Shown here piece by piece: positions 35,678-43,562 of a stretch of DNA of 64,000 nucleotides (its first letter is position 1; every line of letters begins with the position of its first letter). The position numbers were made by a program, and so were the translations under genes. Source of the stretch: Halorientalis sp. LT38 (lineage in GTDB: Archaea > Halobacteriota > Halobacteria > Halobacteriales > Haloarculaceae). Below the pieces are notes generated by a model. It searched no databases. It was not told the DNA's origin and saw only the letters and a list, made by a program, of their open reading frames with translations. The stretch lies in assembly GCF_037031225.1 (NCBI RefSeq), contig NZ_JAYEZN010000001.1, positions 1,736,001 through 1,800,000 on the forward strand, in the 5' to 3' direction.

Positions 35678-36385
35678 ATGTCCGATGAACCCGGCCAGCC
35701 CGGGACTGTACTCCCGGATACAGTTGCTGCGCAGGTCAAACGGAGATGGGACGACTCGGTCGGCATGGGGTTGCTCGAACGGCTCACGGGAGCGGACTAT
35801 CTGAGTCTCGTCGCGCTGTTTTTCGCGTGGTCGAGTGCCGTCCTGCTCGTTCGTGGCGAGGTCAACTGGGGGATTCTCGTCATGTTCGGGTCGTTCCTGT
35901 TCGACAAACTGGACGGGTACTACGCACGCAAACACGATATTTCGTCGTCATTCGGTCGGCAGATCGACTCGTTCATCGACGTTTTCGCCTACCTCGTCAC
36001 CGGGGCACTGCTGTATCACGTCGCGCTCTCCCCACATCCGGTGATGACGATCATCGTGGGGTTCGCCATCCTCGCGTTCGGTGGGCTGCGACTCGTCAGA
36101 CACGCGAGTGAGGGGTTCGGGGAATCGGGTGGGACGAGTTACTACGTCGGTTACACCGTGGTTCACCTGAACTTCGTAGTCCTGCTGACCTACTATCTCG
36201 ACCTGTTCGTCGCGGGCTGGAACGGCTGGTTCGCCGCCGTTCCCATCCTCGTGCTCTCCCCCCTCATGGTATCAGGCTATAAGAGCTACAAGACGACCGT
36301 CGCCCATGCGCTGGGTGGGGCGTTCTGCCTGGCTGCAGCGGGCGTCTGTCTCGGTCTGGAGCTCGCCAGTGCGGGGGTGATCTGA
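35678..36385 (+). CDS. CDP-alcohol phosphatidyltransferase
   Basis: The protein has 235 residues. The family signature DGxxARx8Gx3Dx3D is complete: DKLDGYYARKHDISSSFGRQ followed by IDSFIDV. About six membrane helices surround it. Enzymes of this type transfer a phosphatidyl or archaetidyl group from a CDP-lipid to an alcohol such as serine, glycerol phosphate or inositol phosphate. The size and pattern resemble phosphatidylserine synthase-like members. It overlaps the downstream PHP gene by 1 bp (TGATG), implying a joint task. A long AT-rich leader precedes it. Confidence 0.85.
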   Translation: MSDEPGQPGTVLPDTVAAQVKRRWDDSVGMGLLERLTGADYLSLVALFFAWSSAVLLVRGEVNWGILVMFGSFLFDKLDGYYARKHDISSSFGRQIDSFIDVFAYLVTGALLYHVALSPHPVMTIIVGFAILAFGGLRLVRHASEGFGESGGTSYYVGYTVVHLNFVVLLTYYLDLFVAGWNGWFAAVPILVLSPLMVSGYKSYKTTVAHALGGAFCLAAAGVCLGLELASAGVI

Positions 36386-37074
36386 TGACAGGGGAGCGCA
36401 CGATCACCTTCGACCCACACGTCCACACGGACGCCTCCTACGACGCCGAGGGCTCGGTCCACAAGGTGCTGGCGTGCTGTCACAACTCTCCGCTCGACGC
36501 TGTCGCCATCACCGATCACGACACGACCCTCGCCGCCCGCGAGGCACTGGAACAGCAGGACCGATACGACGTCACTGTCGTCCCGGGCGTCGAGATCTCG
36601 ACGGCCGACGGCCACCTGCTGGCGTTGGGCGTCGTCGACCGGCCGCCCATCGGCCGCTCGCTGGCAGACACCGTCCGCTGGGTCCGGACGGAGGGTGGCG
36701 TCGCCGTCGTCCCACACCCGTTCCAGGTCAGCCGTTACGGCGTCCGGAAGCGCGATCTCGTCCCCTGTGATGGCATCGAGGTATTCAACGCCTGGTCGAT
36801 GGCGGGCATCCAGAACCGGCGGGCAGAAGCGTTCGCGAGCGAGCGTGAGTACACCGCACTCGGTGGGAGTGACGCCCACGACTCGACGATGATCGGACAG
36901 GGTTACACGGAAGTCGACGTCACACTGCCCGACGGAGACCTCACACCGGCCCGGATTCTGGCGGGCATCAGGGCCGGGCGGACGCGCGCTGTCGGGAACA
37001 CCACCTCGAAGACGAAATATCTCAGCAAGTACACCCGCACCGTGCGTGACCGGATGGCGAAACGAGTGCGGTGA
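36385..37074 (+). CDS. PHP-domain phosphoesterase
   Basis: The protein has 229 residues. PHP motifs in order are FDPHVHTDASYDAEG, VAITDHDTTLAA, VVPGVEISTADGH, VVPHPFQVSRYG and GGSDAHDSTMIG. The ligands for a trinuclear metal site are all present, so it should be active; small PHP proteins of this kind include 3',5'-nucleotide phosphatases and RNase AM-like enzymes. Translational coupling to the CDP-alcohol phosphatidyltransferase suggests it acts on that enzyme's product or a by-product such as CMP, but this is inference. Confidence 0.85.
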   Translation: MTGERTITFDPHVHTDASYDAEGSVHKVLACCHNSPLDAVAITDHDTTLAAREALEQQDRYDVTVVPGVEISTADGHLLALGVVDRPPIGRSLADTVRWVRTEGGVAVVPHPFQVSRYGVRKRDLVPCDGIEVFNAWSMAGIQNRRAEAFASEREYTALGGSDAHDSTMIGQGYTEVDVTLPDGDLTPARILAGIRAGRTRAVGNTTSKTKYLSKYTRTVRDRMAKRVR

Positions 37075-37400
37075 GGATAATCTGCCGTCCGCAACGCGCA
37101 GTTTGAAAGTGGAGCTGGGACCAGCCTGAACACCGTGACGCTCTCGGCTCAATGCGGTCGAATCGTACTACGGCGCGGAGACCAGCTATCCTGACCTCGG
37201 TCGCCGCTCCCCTGCGGGAATTCCCTGCCCTGCAGGCGACGGAAATCCGGGAGAGCGGCCCCCAATACAGTCCAGTCGCCACCGTTACAGGGACCACATC
37301 TGAGGATTCAGACTGCCTCTACGAGAATGGCTGTTGGAAATCCGTACTGCTATTGAGACGTCATAGCAGTGGATTTGCTGGGCGAGACGGATTCGAAGGC
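37075..37400. other. Intergenic stretch with perfect 8-bp-arm dyad
   Basis: No gene is supported in this 326-bp stretch; the frame that crosses it in phase with the next gene is Arg/Thr-rich and non-acidic. Its one feature is ACTGCTAT, 9 bp, ATAGCAGT at 37346-37370, ending 30 bp before the next ATG. The 8-mer ACTGCTAT also occurs beside the pstS TATA box (33573-33580). Confidence 0.5.
37346..37370. promoter_or_regulatory. Dyad ACTGCTAT-N9-ATAGCAGT
   Basis: A perfect 8-bp inverted repeat 30 bp before the small zinc-finger gene. Its position over the likely transcription start fits an operator; as RNA it could also form a weak hairpin. Shared 8-mers with the pst promoter suggest common control. 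Confidence 0.5.
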
Positions 37401-37652
37401 ATGGTCGAAGTTGGTCTGCTCCAGTGTCCGGTGTGTGATGACCGCCGACTGTGTCCCGTCGACGGGTTCGACGACGCGGCAGAGTTGAAGGAGGTCGCTT
37501 CCGAGCACCTGCGGTCGCACCGACTCTTGGAGAGCAAGCTCGGTATCTACCGGGTGAAGATGGTCCGGGAACTGAACCGGATCGAGGTGGAGCGACCCGG
37601 GGACCTCACCACAAACCAGTGGACGGACGAGCCGGAAGCGATTCGGATATAA
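37401..37652 (+). CDS. Small zinc-finger-like protein
   Basis: The protein has 83 residues from the ATG at 37401. An N-terminal CPVCDDRRLCPVDGFDD segment is followed by a helix with HLRSHRLLES, giving Cys and His ligands in a C2H2-like layout (CPVC...HLRSH). Small two-cysteine two-histidine proteins are common regulators in Halobacteria. The C-terminal half is basic to neutral, which fits nucleic-acid binding. It lies inside the phosphate island behind a perfect dyad. Confidence 0.6.
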   Translation: MVEVGLLQCPVCDDRRLCPVDGFDDAAELKEVASEHLRSHRLLESKLGIYRVKMVRELNRIEVERPGDLTTNQWTDEPEAIRI

Positions 37653-37771
37653 ACACCGTTCCTCCTCTGAGTTGTCGACCGAAACGATCACGTGCCTCAG
37701 GCAGTTTTCGCCTGCAGGGACCCTGGGTAAACGAATACGTCTCTACGCTCACCGTCAGCTTCCGGGAGCGA

Positions 37772-38548
37772 TCATACGTCTAGGATTTTCTCGTCCGTTC
37801 GGGACTGATACGTGCGCTCGGCGGGGACGCTGTGAAATTCCTCGCGGCGGTAGTCGTAGGCCGTCAGCGCGCCGCCGTAGACACAGCCTGTATCCAGCCC
37901 GATGGCCCAGTCGCTGACGAACGGCTCTGCCAGTACCGTGTGGCCGAAGAACACCCGCGGCGGCTGGTCGTGGTGTTCGAACCAGAACGGTCCGTCGTAG
38001 CTGTTTCCGGGTGGAACCGACCGCATCTCCAGCAGATCGTCTGGGGCGTGGGCCGAGAGGGAGTCGTTCGGATTGACGCCACCGTGGACGGCCATCGCGT
38101 CGTCCCAGGAGACGACCAGTGGGAACGATTCGAGGACGTCCGCGATCGGGTCGAACGGGTCGGTATCGATCCGCTCGTGGATAATCTTCGCCTCGTTGTT
38201 CCCCCGGACGCTGACGGCGTTCTCCCGTGACTGAACGAACTCGACGACCGCCGCACTGTCCGGGCCTTTCCGCACGAGATCGCCGACGAAGACGACGATA
38301 TCGTCGTCCGTCGGCTCCAGCCGGTTCCACAGCGTCCGCAACTCGTCGATACAGCCGTGGACGTCGCCCACGACGTAGATGTCCTCGACTCGATCGGCGT
38401 CGAACCGGCGGTGGTATCGGGCGACCTCGTCGCTGAAATGGGCGTCGGTGAGGGCGGGGTGCTCTCCCCACCGCGGGCCCGGATGGAAAAGTCGTCGCGT
38501 CATCCCGTCACGAACGCTCGTCGCCTGATCGGCGATTTCGTTCGACAC
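37772..38548 (-). CDS. PPP-family metallophosphoesterase (ApaH/calcineurin-like)
   Basis: The protein has 258 residues. The PPP metal motifs are clear: GDVHGCIDEL (GDxHG), GDLVRKGPDSAAVV (GDxxxxG), RGNNEAK (GNxE) and the later AVHGGVNP (HGG) and FGHTVLAE (GHT). Relatives include protein Ser/Thr phosphatases and diadenosine-tetraphosphate hydrolases. Its place next to polyphosphate kinase in the phosphate island suggests dephosphorylation of a protein or nucleotide signal. A tandem repeat lies in its upstream region. Confidence 0.88.
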   Translation of the reverse strand: MSNEIADQATSVRDGMTRRLFHPGPRWGEHPALTDAHFSDEVARYHRRFDADRVEDIYVVGDVHGCIDELRTLWNRLEPTDDDIVVFVGDLVRKGPDSAAVVEFVQSRENAVSVRGNNEAKIIHERIDTDPFDPIADVLESFPLVVSWDDAMAVHGGVNPNDSLSAHAPDDLLEMRSVPPGNSYDGPFWFEHHDQPPRVFFGHTVLAEPFVSDWAIGLDTGCVYGGALTAYDYRREEFHSVPAERTYQSRTDEKILDV

Positions 38549-38556
38549 AGGCCTGC

Positions 38557-38574
38557 TTCGTATGATTCGTATAA
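38557..38574. promoter_or_regulatory. Tandem 9-bp repeat upstream of the phosphatase gene
   Basis: TTCGTATGA and TTCGTATAA lie head to tail 9 bp before the metallophosphoesterase ATG (which reads leftwards). The repeated CGTAT is also the half-site of the pstS palindrome ATACGGCCGTAT. On the minus strand TTATACGAATC doubles as a possible TATA region. Confidence 0.4.
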
Positions 38575-38667
38575 TTGGGTTACTATGAGAGCACCCGTCA
38601 CCTATATTTCTCTACGTCTGCCTATGTATTCGCTCGGTGTCACCGTTCCGTCACTCTGGGCTCGTGT

Positions 38668-41052
38668 TCAATCGTACTCTGACCGAAGGCGGGTACGCGC
38701 CCCCTCGCGTGTCTTGTAGTATCGGCGTTCGCCATCGGTCGTTCGAACAGCCCAGTCGTACGTGTCGCTGTCGGGATGGTACCAATGCTTGGAATACACG
38801 TCGAATATCGATGAATCACCACCGTCCGTATACGTCGATTCATTATCGGTGGTGTCAGAAGCCGTATCCGACGACTGAGACTCGATATCCGTGTCGGATT
38901 CCGTGACTTCCTCGACGAGGAGGGACTCCTCGATACGTTCCGTATCGACCTCTATCCCGGGCCCGTAGCCGCGACTGATGGCCGCGTCCGTTGCCGCCAT
39001 CAGCATCTCTTGGATATCCCGTACTGGATCGCCATCTGGGGTGACTTGCTGGTAACTACCGTCGCTTTGCATCACCCACCGGCGACGGTTGTCGGTCAGT
39101 GTGGCTTCGAGGATGAACCGAAGTTGTTCACGCAATTTTGGGTCTTCGACGGGTGTCACGGCTTCGACCCGGTAGTCGAGGTTTCGAGTCATCCAGTCAG
39201 CCGATCCGATGTACCACTCGGGCTTGCCGCCGTTCTCGAAGTAGAAGATCCGGGCGTGTTCGAGGAACCGCCCGACGACCGAATGAACGGTGATGTTCTC
39301 GCTCAACCCGTCGATACCGGGGCGGAGCCGGCAGATGTCCCGGACGATCAGGTCGATTTCGACCCCGGCCATCGAGGCGCGATAGAGCGCTTCGACCATC
39401 GCCGGATCTTCGAGTCCGTTCACCTTCACCACGATCCGCGCCCGTCGGCCGGAGTGAGCGTGCTCGATTTCCCCGCTGATCAACTCCGTGAACCGCTGGC
39501 GCATGGTCACGGGCGCGATGAGGAGTTTCCGAAAACTGTCGTCGAGCGTCGGTCCGGTGAAGAAGTTGAACAGTTTCGTGAGGTCGTTCCCGACGTCCCG
39601 ATCGGCGGTCAACAGTCCCAGGTCGGAATACCCCTTTGCAGTCCCCGAGTGATAATTTCCCGTTCCGACGTGTGAGTAGAGTTGGACGCCGTCTTCCTCC
39701 TGCCGGACGACGAGAGCCGTCTTGGTGTGCGTTTTCAAGCCGATGGTCCCATAGGCGACGTGGATGCCCTCTTCCTCGAGTTGACGAATCCACTGGAGAT
39801 TGTTCTTCTCGTCGAAGCGGGCCTTGAGTTCGACCATCACCGCCACCTGTTTGCCGTTGTCGGCGGCATCGATGAGGCTCCCGATGACCTTCGAGTCACT
39901 TGCGGTCCGGTAGATAGCTGCTTTCACGGCGAGGACGTCGGGGTCGTTCGCCGCGGCATCGAGAAACCGCTGTACGGTTCCCTCGAAGGAGTGATACGGA
40001 TGGTGTGCGAGGATGTCTCCCGCTCTGATCTCGTCAAAAATGTCCGTGGAGCCATCCGGCGCATCGCTGACCATCGGCCCCAAGCGGGGATGTGCTTTCG
40101 GCGTCCAGGACGGCGGTTTGAGATCCGGACGCTCCAGATCGACGAGCGTGAAGAAGTCCTCGAAATCGATCGGACCCTCGCGATAGAACACCTCTCGATC
40201 GTCTATCCCGAGTTGCTCTTTGAGGATCGAGACGGATTCCTCGGGCATGTCGGCGTCGACCTCCAGTCGGACGACCGTTGCGAACCGACGCTGTTCGAGT
40301 ACTTCCTGGACCATGTCGATGAGGTCCTCGGCGACTTCCTCGTTGCGCCGTACTTCGGCGTTTCTGGTCACCTTGAACTTCGATACGTCGCGGATATCGA
40401 GGTCGGGGAGCAGCAGATCGAGATTGGCCTCGATGAGATCTTCGATGAGGACGTACCGTTCCGTCTCACCGGGAACGCCTATCAGTCGGGATTGATTCGG
40501 CGGGATCTTGATGCGAGTGAACGTCGTTTCGTCGTCTTCCCCGTTCGACGAGAGCACGGCCAAGGAAAGCGAGAGGTTCGAGATGAACGGAAACGGGTGG
40601 GCCGGGTCGAACGCGAGTGGCGTCAGCGTCGGAAGGATGGACTCCTCGAAGTAGGCCCGCAACTCCGATCGTTTCTCAGCCGGGAGTTCGTCGGGAGTGT
40701 GGATCGCGATGCCTTCGTCCGCGAGTGTCGGCCGTAGCGTCGATCGCCAGTATTCAGACTGCTGTCGAAAGAGTGGCCGTGCAGTATCCAGGACCTCCCG
40801 CCACTGTTGTTTCGGCGTCCGGCCGTCCGGTGTCGTCTCGGTCACGCTGGCGTCGATCTGTTGTTTGAGTCCACCGACTCGCTTCATGAAGAATTCGTCA
40901 GTGTTCTTGGTGAAAAACGCGAGAAAGCGGAGCCGTTCGAGCGGCGGATTGCGCTCGTCCATCCCTTCACGAAGCACGCGCTCCTGGAAAGCGAGCTCTG
41001 AGAGCTCCCGGTTCAAGTAATACTCGGCGCCCGTGGGATCTCTGTCGGTCAT
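38668..41052 (-). CDS. ppk1: Polyphosphate kinase 1
   Basis: The protein has 794 residues from the ATG at 41052; a GTG at 41172 would add 40 non-acidic residues. PPK1 builds polyphosphate from ATP. Domains are the N-terminal YYLNRELSELAFQERVLREG, the head domain, and two phospholipase D-like C-terminal domains with the catalytic histidines in TIGLKTHTKTALVV and VVGRFLEHARIFYF, plus GTGNYHSGTAKGYSDLGL. A C-terminal extension of about 75 residues is rich in Ser, Thr and Asp and ends in a small WYHP-DSDTYDWAVR-type segment. PPK1 is patchily distributed in archaea; here it completes the phosphate island. Confidence 0.95.
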   Translation of the reverse strand: MTDRDPTGAEYYLNRELSELAFQERVLREGMDERNPPLERLRFLAFFTKNTDEFFMKRVGGLKQQIDASVTETTPDGRTPKQQWREVLDTARPLFRQQSEYWRSTLRPTLADEGIAIHTPDELPAEKRSELRAYFEESILPTLTPLAFDPAHPFPFISNLSLSLAVLSSNGEDDETTFTRIKIPPNQSRLIGVPGETERYVLIEDLIEANLDLLLPDLDIRDVSKFKVTRNAEVRRNEEVAEDLIDMVQEVLEQRRFATVVRLEVDADMPEESVSILKEQLGIDDREVFYREGPIDFEDFFTLVDLERPDLKPPSWTPKAHPRLGPMVSDAPDGSTDIFDEIRAGDILAHHPYHSFEGTVQRFLDAAANDPDVLAVKAAIYRTASDSKVIGSLIDAADNGKQVAVMVELKARFDEKNNLQWIRQLEEEGIHVAYGTIGLKTHTKTALVVRQEEDGVQLYSHVGTGNYHSGTAKGYSDLGLLTADRDVGNDLTKLFNFFTGPTLDDSFRKLLIAPVTMRQRFTELISGEIEHAHSGRRARIVVKVNGLEDPAMVEALYRASMAGVEIDLIVRDICRLRPGIDGLSENITVHSVVGRFLEHARIFYFENGGKPEWYIGSADWMTRNLDYRVEAVTPVEDPKLREQLRFILEATLTDNRRRWVMQSDGSYQQVTPDGDPVRDIQEMLMAATDAAISRGYGPGIEVDTERIEESLLVEEVTESDTDIESQSSDTASDTTDNESTYTDGGDSSIFDVYSKHWYHPDSDTYDWAVRTTDGERRYYKTREGARTRLRSEYD

Positions 41053-41238
41053 TCGGTCACCACCCAGACGGACCGTCCCTGCTCTCGCCCGAACACGATG
41101 TCCGAAACCGTCACGAATCCAGTCTGACTCGTTACACTCTCGGATAGTCGGATAGCGGGATAGATCGAGCACAGGTGTAAAGCCGCGTGTGACACGGTAT
41201 GTACAGAAGGCTCGGAATACAAGTAACCCGATTAATAG

Positions 41239-41260
41239 GTCTATAGTCTAGTACATAGAC
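41239..41260. promoter_or_regulatory. Dyad GTCTAT-N10-ATAGAC
   Basis: Perfect 6-bp arms around 10 bp, next to CTATTAAT (minus strand), a possible TATA box for ppk1 with a leader of about 170 nt. The CTAT...ATAG core matches dyads at 34881 and 37346. Confidence 0.4.
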
Positions 41261-41810
41261 GACGTAATTTCGAAGAGTGGAATAGGGTGCTGTCCTCGTC
41301 ACCTCGGATCACTCAGCTTCCAGTAACACCGATCGTAATTCAGCGCCCGGTGTGCCCCATGACCGGTATTCGAGGACCGAAGTCCGAATCCGCGTTCATG
41401 GAGGGGCACCTCTGCACCCGACCAGTTCCAACCGAGACATTCGAGAGGGGTGACCGATAACGTGCGAAGGTTTCTGTCTCCGGCCTCGATGTCTGTCACC
41501 TCCGTTCTGACGGAGCCCGAGTATAACTCGAGGGAGATGCCGACTGGATCGCGGAAAACGGTCGCATCGAAAGAAGTACGCTGACCCGAGCACGCCCCAG
41601 GAGTGAGACGACACTCGACGTGACGACCAAAATACCCGCCGTATACTCGACATAGGAACAGAGGGCGAGGTGTCGGGCACTCGAAACCGCAAGACTGCGC
41701 GGCCTCGTCCCCACGTGGACGGTGTGAGATCGGAGCCGAAATTGGACCGCGAACGCGGTTCGCTGCGCTCCCGGGCTGGGACTTCCAGGGATTCACATCC
41801 ACTGTCGGTC

Positions 41811-41873
41811 GTGGCTCGCGGAGTGAGCGAGGACTCGCTGTCGCTCGCCGTCGCTCACGGTGTCGCTCGCCAC
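41811..41873. repeat. Long imperfect hairpin behind tRNA-Ser
   Basis: Outer arms GTGGC (41811-41815) and GCCAC (41869-41873) enclose TGAGCGA (41824-41830) and TCGCTCA (41851-41857), with repeated TCGCT units between. It lies 5 bp downstream of the 3' end of the tRNA gene (minus strand). It belongs to the same class of GC-rich hairpin mosaics as those at 22392, 47125, 52230 and 56093. Confidence 0.55.
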
Positions 41874-41878
41874 AGACA

Positions 41879-41960
41879 CGCCAGGACTGGGATTTGAACC
41901 CAGAATCCCGGAAGGGAACACGCTTTCCAGGCGTGCGCCTTACCGTTCGGCCATCCTGGC
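41879..41960 (-). tRNA. tRNA-Ser(GGA)
   Basis: An 82-nt tRNA on the minus strand. The acceptor stem pairs GCCAGGA with TCCTGGC, followed by discriminator G; CCA is not encoded. The anticodon stem CACGC/GCGTG encloses the loop CTGGAAA, giving anticodon GGA (plus-strand 41926-41928), which reads UCC and UCU. The long variable arm of class II tRNAs is present, and the T arm has GGGTTCAAATCCC. No intron. Confidence 0.97.
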
Positions 41961-41987
41961 TCGGATAATCGTAACCGGGGTTGGCGT

Positions 41988-42197
41988 TTAAGCCCTTTCG
42001 TTTGCAGCGGCCCGCCGGCGTGCGAGTACGTGGGTCAGCCCGGTCCCCCCGGCCGTGACGAGGGCGGCGACGCCGAACTTCACGAGCCAGTCGACCCGCA
42101 CCGTCGTCACGAGTTCGTACCCCTGCAGGAGGACCAGAAAGGACAGCCCGCCGGTCAGGCCCCAGAGCAGGCTCGACCTGAAACGGGGGGCGGTCAC
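41988..42197 (-). CDS. Small two-helix membrane protein
   Basis: The protein has 69 residues with a GTG start that overlaps the RidA stop by 4 bp, so it is coupled to ridA. Two hydrophobic helices (LLWGLTGGLSFLVLLQGYEL and WLVKFGVAALVTAGGTGLTH) are followed by an Arg/Ala-rich tail. No named function. The gene ends 28 bp before the tRNA-Ser 5' end. Confidence 0.7.
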   Translation of the reverse strand: MTAPRFRSSLLWGLTGGLSFLVLLQGYELVTTVRVDWLVKFGVAALVTAGGTGLTHVLARRRAAANERA

Positions 42198-42571
42198 CTC
42201 GTGGCGACGGCCTCGATCTCGACGCCGACGCCCTTCGGGAGCGCGCCCACCTCGACGGCGCTACGGGCCGGTGGCTCGTCGTCGAAGTAGGTCGCGTAGG
42301 TCTCGTTCATGGCCTCGAAGTCGTCGATGTCGGCGAGATAGACGGTGACTTTCAGTACGTCGTCCATGCCGGCGCCGGCCTCGTCGAGGATGGCGCGGAC
42401 GTTGTCCAGCGCCTGCTCGGTCTGGACGGTGATGGACTCCTCGTCGAGTAACTCGCCGTCGGGGGTCAGGGGGATCTGGCCGGCCGTGAACACGAGGGAG
42501 TCGGTCGCGGTGGCCTGGCTGTAGGCGCCGACCGCCGCGGGAGCCGCGTCGGTGCTGACGGTGCGTTTCAT
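42194..42571 (-). CDS. ridA: RidA-family reactive-intermediate deaminase
   Basis: The protein has 125 residues. Family motifs are AVGAYSQATATDSLVFTAGQ, IPLTPDG and the C-terminal PARSAVEVGALPKGVGVEIE. The Arg of the catalytic centre is PARSA; the Glu at GVGVEIEA is also conserved. RidA hydrolyses 2-aminoacrylate and related enamines released by PLP enzymes such as threonine/serine dehydratases; the ilvA-type gene about 2 kb away at 44527 is a likely source. Confidence 0.93.
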   Translation of the reverse strand: MKRTVSTDAAPAAVGAYSQATATDSLVFTAGQIPLTPDGELLDEESITVQTEQALDNVRAILDEAGAGMDDVLKVTVYLADIDDFEAMNETYATYFDDEPPARSAVEVGALPKGVGVEIEAVATR

Positions 42572-42676
42572 ACCTCGACTTCGGGCCGGCGCTGACTTAA
42601 ATGCCGGCGGTGGGCCACCCGTCAGCTGGCATGTACACGCCCACCTTTTTCCCCGGGCGGGGTGTGAGTCCCATTC

Positions 42677-43531
42677 ATGACAGACGGAATCGAGCCCCCG
42701 GAGCTCACGACGGACCGCATTCTCACGCTCGACGACGACCACTTCACGACCGACAGCGTGGCGCTGGTGACGGGCGCCGGATCGGGCATCGGCCGCGCGA
42801 CCGCAGTCGCGCTTGCCGCCAACGGCCTCGCCGTGGCGGCGACGGACGTCGACGAGGAGGGGCTGGCTGGTACGACCGAGAAAGCCGAAGACCTCGACGT
42901 CGACGGCGAGATCCACGAGATCGCGGGCGACCTGACCGACGACGAGGACGTCCGGCGGATCGTCGACGCCGCCGCCGAGAAAGGAGATCTGCGTTACGTC
43001 GCCAACATCGCGGGCCTCCAGCACATCGACCCACTGCCGGAGTTCCCGATGGAGAAGTACGACCTCATGCACGACGTGATGCTCCGCGCACCCTTCCTGA
43101 TCGCCAAGCTCGCCATGCCCCACATCCGCGACACCGACGACGGCGAGGGTGCGATCGGCAACATGTGTTCGATCCACGGCCACACCGCGACCCAGGACAA
43201 GTCCGGCTACATCACCTCGAAGTTCGGCCTGCGGGGGCTAACGAAATCCATCGCCGCGGAGGGCGACGGGACCCTGCGCGCGTTCACCGTCTCGACGGGG
43301 TACGTGAAGACGCCCCTCGTCACGAACCAGATCCCCGACACGGCCGAGGAACGAGGCATCACCGAGGAGGAGGTCGTCGAGGACGTGATGCTCGGCAAGT
43401 CCCAGGTCAAGGAGATGATGGAGCCCGTGGACGTGGCGAACCTCTTCGCGCTCGGCTTCTCGGGTTATGGCCGCCACCTCGACGGGGGCGACCTCACCTG
43501 GGACGGCGGGCACCTGTCGACGTACGAATAA
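42677..43531 (+). CDS. Short-chain dehydrogenase (3-hydroxybutyrate dehydrogenase-like)
   Basis: The protein has 284 residues. The Rossmann motif is VALVTGAGSGIGRATAVALA, the NNAG-equivalent is NIAGLQHIDPLPEFP, and the catalytic Ser-Tyr-Lys set is in MCSIHGHTATQDKSGYITSK. The sequence around QHIDPLPEFPMEKYD resembles bacterial 3-hydroxybutyrate dehydrogenases, which would fit polyhydroxyalkanoate metabolism in haloarchaea, but substrate preference cannot be proved. The patatin gene follows 31 bp downstream on the same strand. Confidence 0.85.
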   Translation: MTDGIEPPELTTDRILTLDDDHFTTDSVALVTGAGSGIGRATAVALAANGLAVAATDVDEEGLAGTTEKAEDLDVDGEIHEIAGDLTDDEDVRRIVDAAAEKGDLRYVANIAGLQHIDPLPEFPMEKYDLMHDVMLRAPFLIAKLAMPHIRDTDDGEGAIGNMCSIHGHTATQDKSGYITSKFGLRGLTKSIAAEGDGTLRAFTVSTGYVKTPLVTNQIPDTAEERGITEEEVVEDVMLGKSQVKEMMEPVDVANLFALGFSGYGRHLDGGDLTWDGGHLSTYE

Positions 43532-43562
43532 ACTTACGTCCGCCGACCCTCCAGGCCTGTCC

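Larger units (their letters stand above)
41053..41878. other. Long intergenic region between ppk1 and tRNA-Ser
   Basis: This 826-bp stretch has no credible gene. The longest frame, 41299-41802 on the minus strand, is Arg/Cys/Gly-rich rather than acidic. It contains the dyad GTCTAT-N10-ATAGAC (41239-41260) in AT-rich DNA, probably part of the ppk1 promoter region, and the long imperfect hairpin at 41811-41873 behind the tRNA gene. Confidence 0.5.

Noticed and set aside
36948-37100. Candidate integration scar at the end of the PHP gene
   Set aside because: No duplicated attachment sequence or integrase was found.
41299-41802. 167-codon minus-strand frame between ppk1 and the tRNA
   Set aside because: Cys/Arg/Ser-rich and not acidic, no ribosome-binding or TATA support, no recognisable motif.
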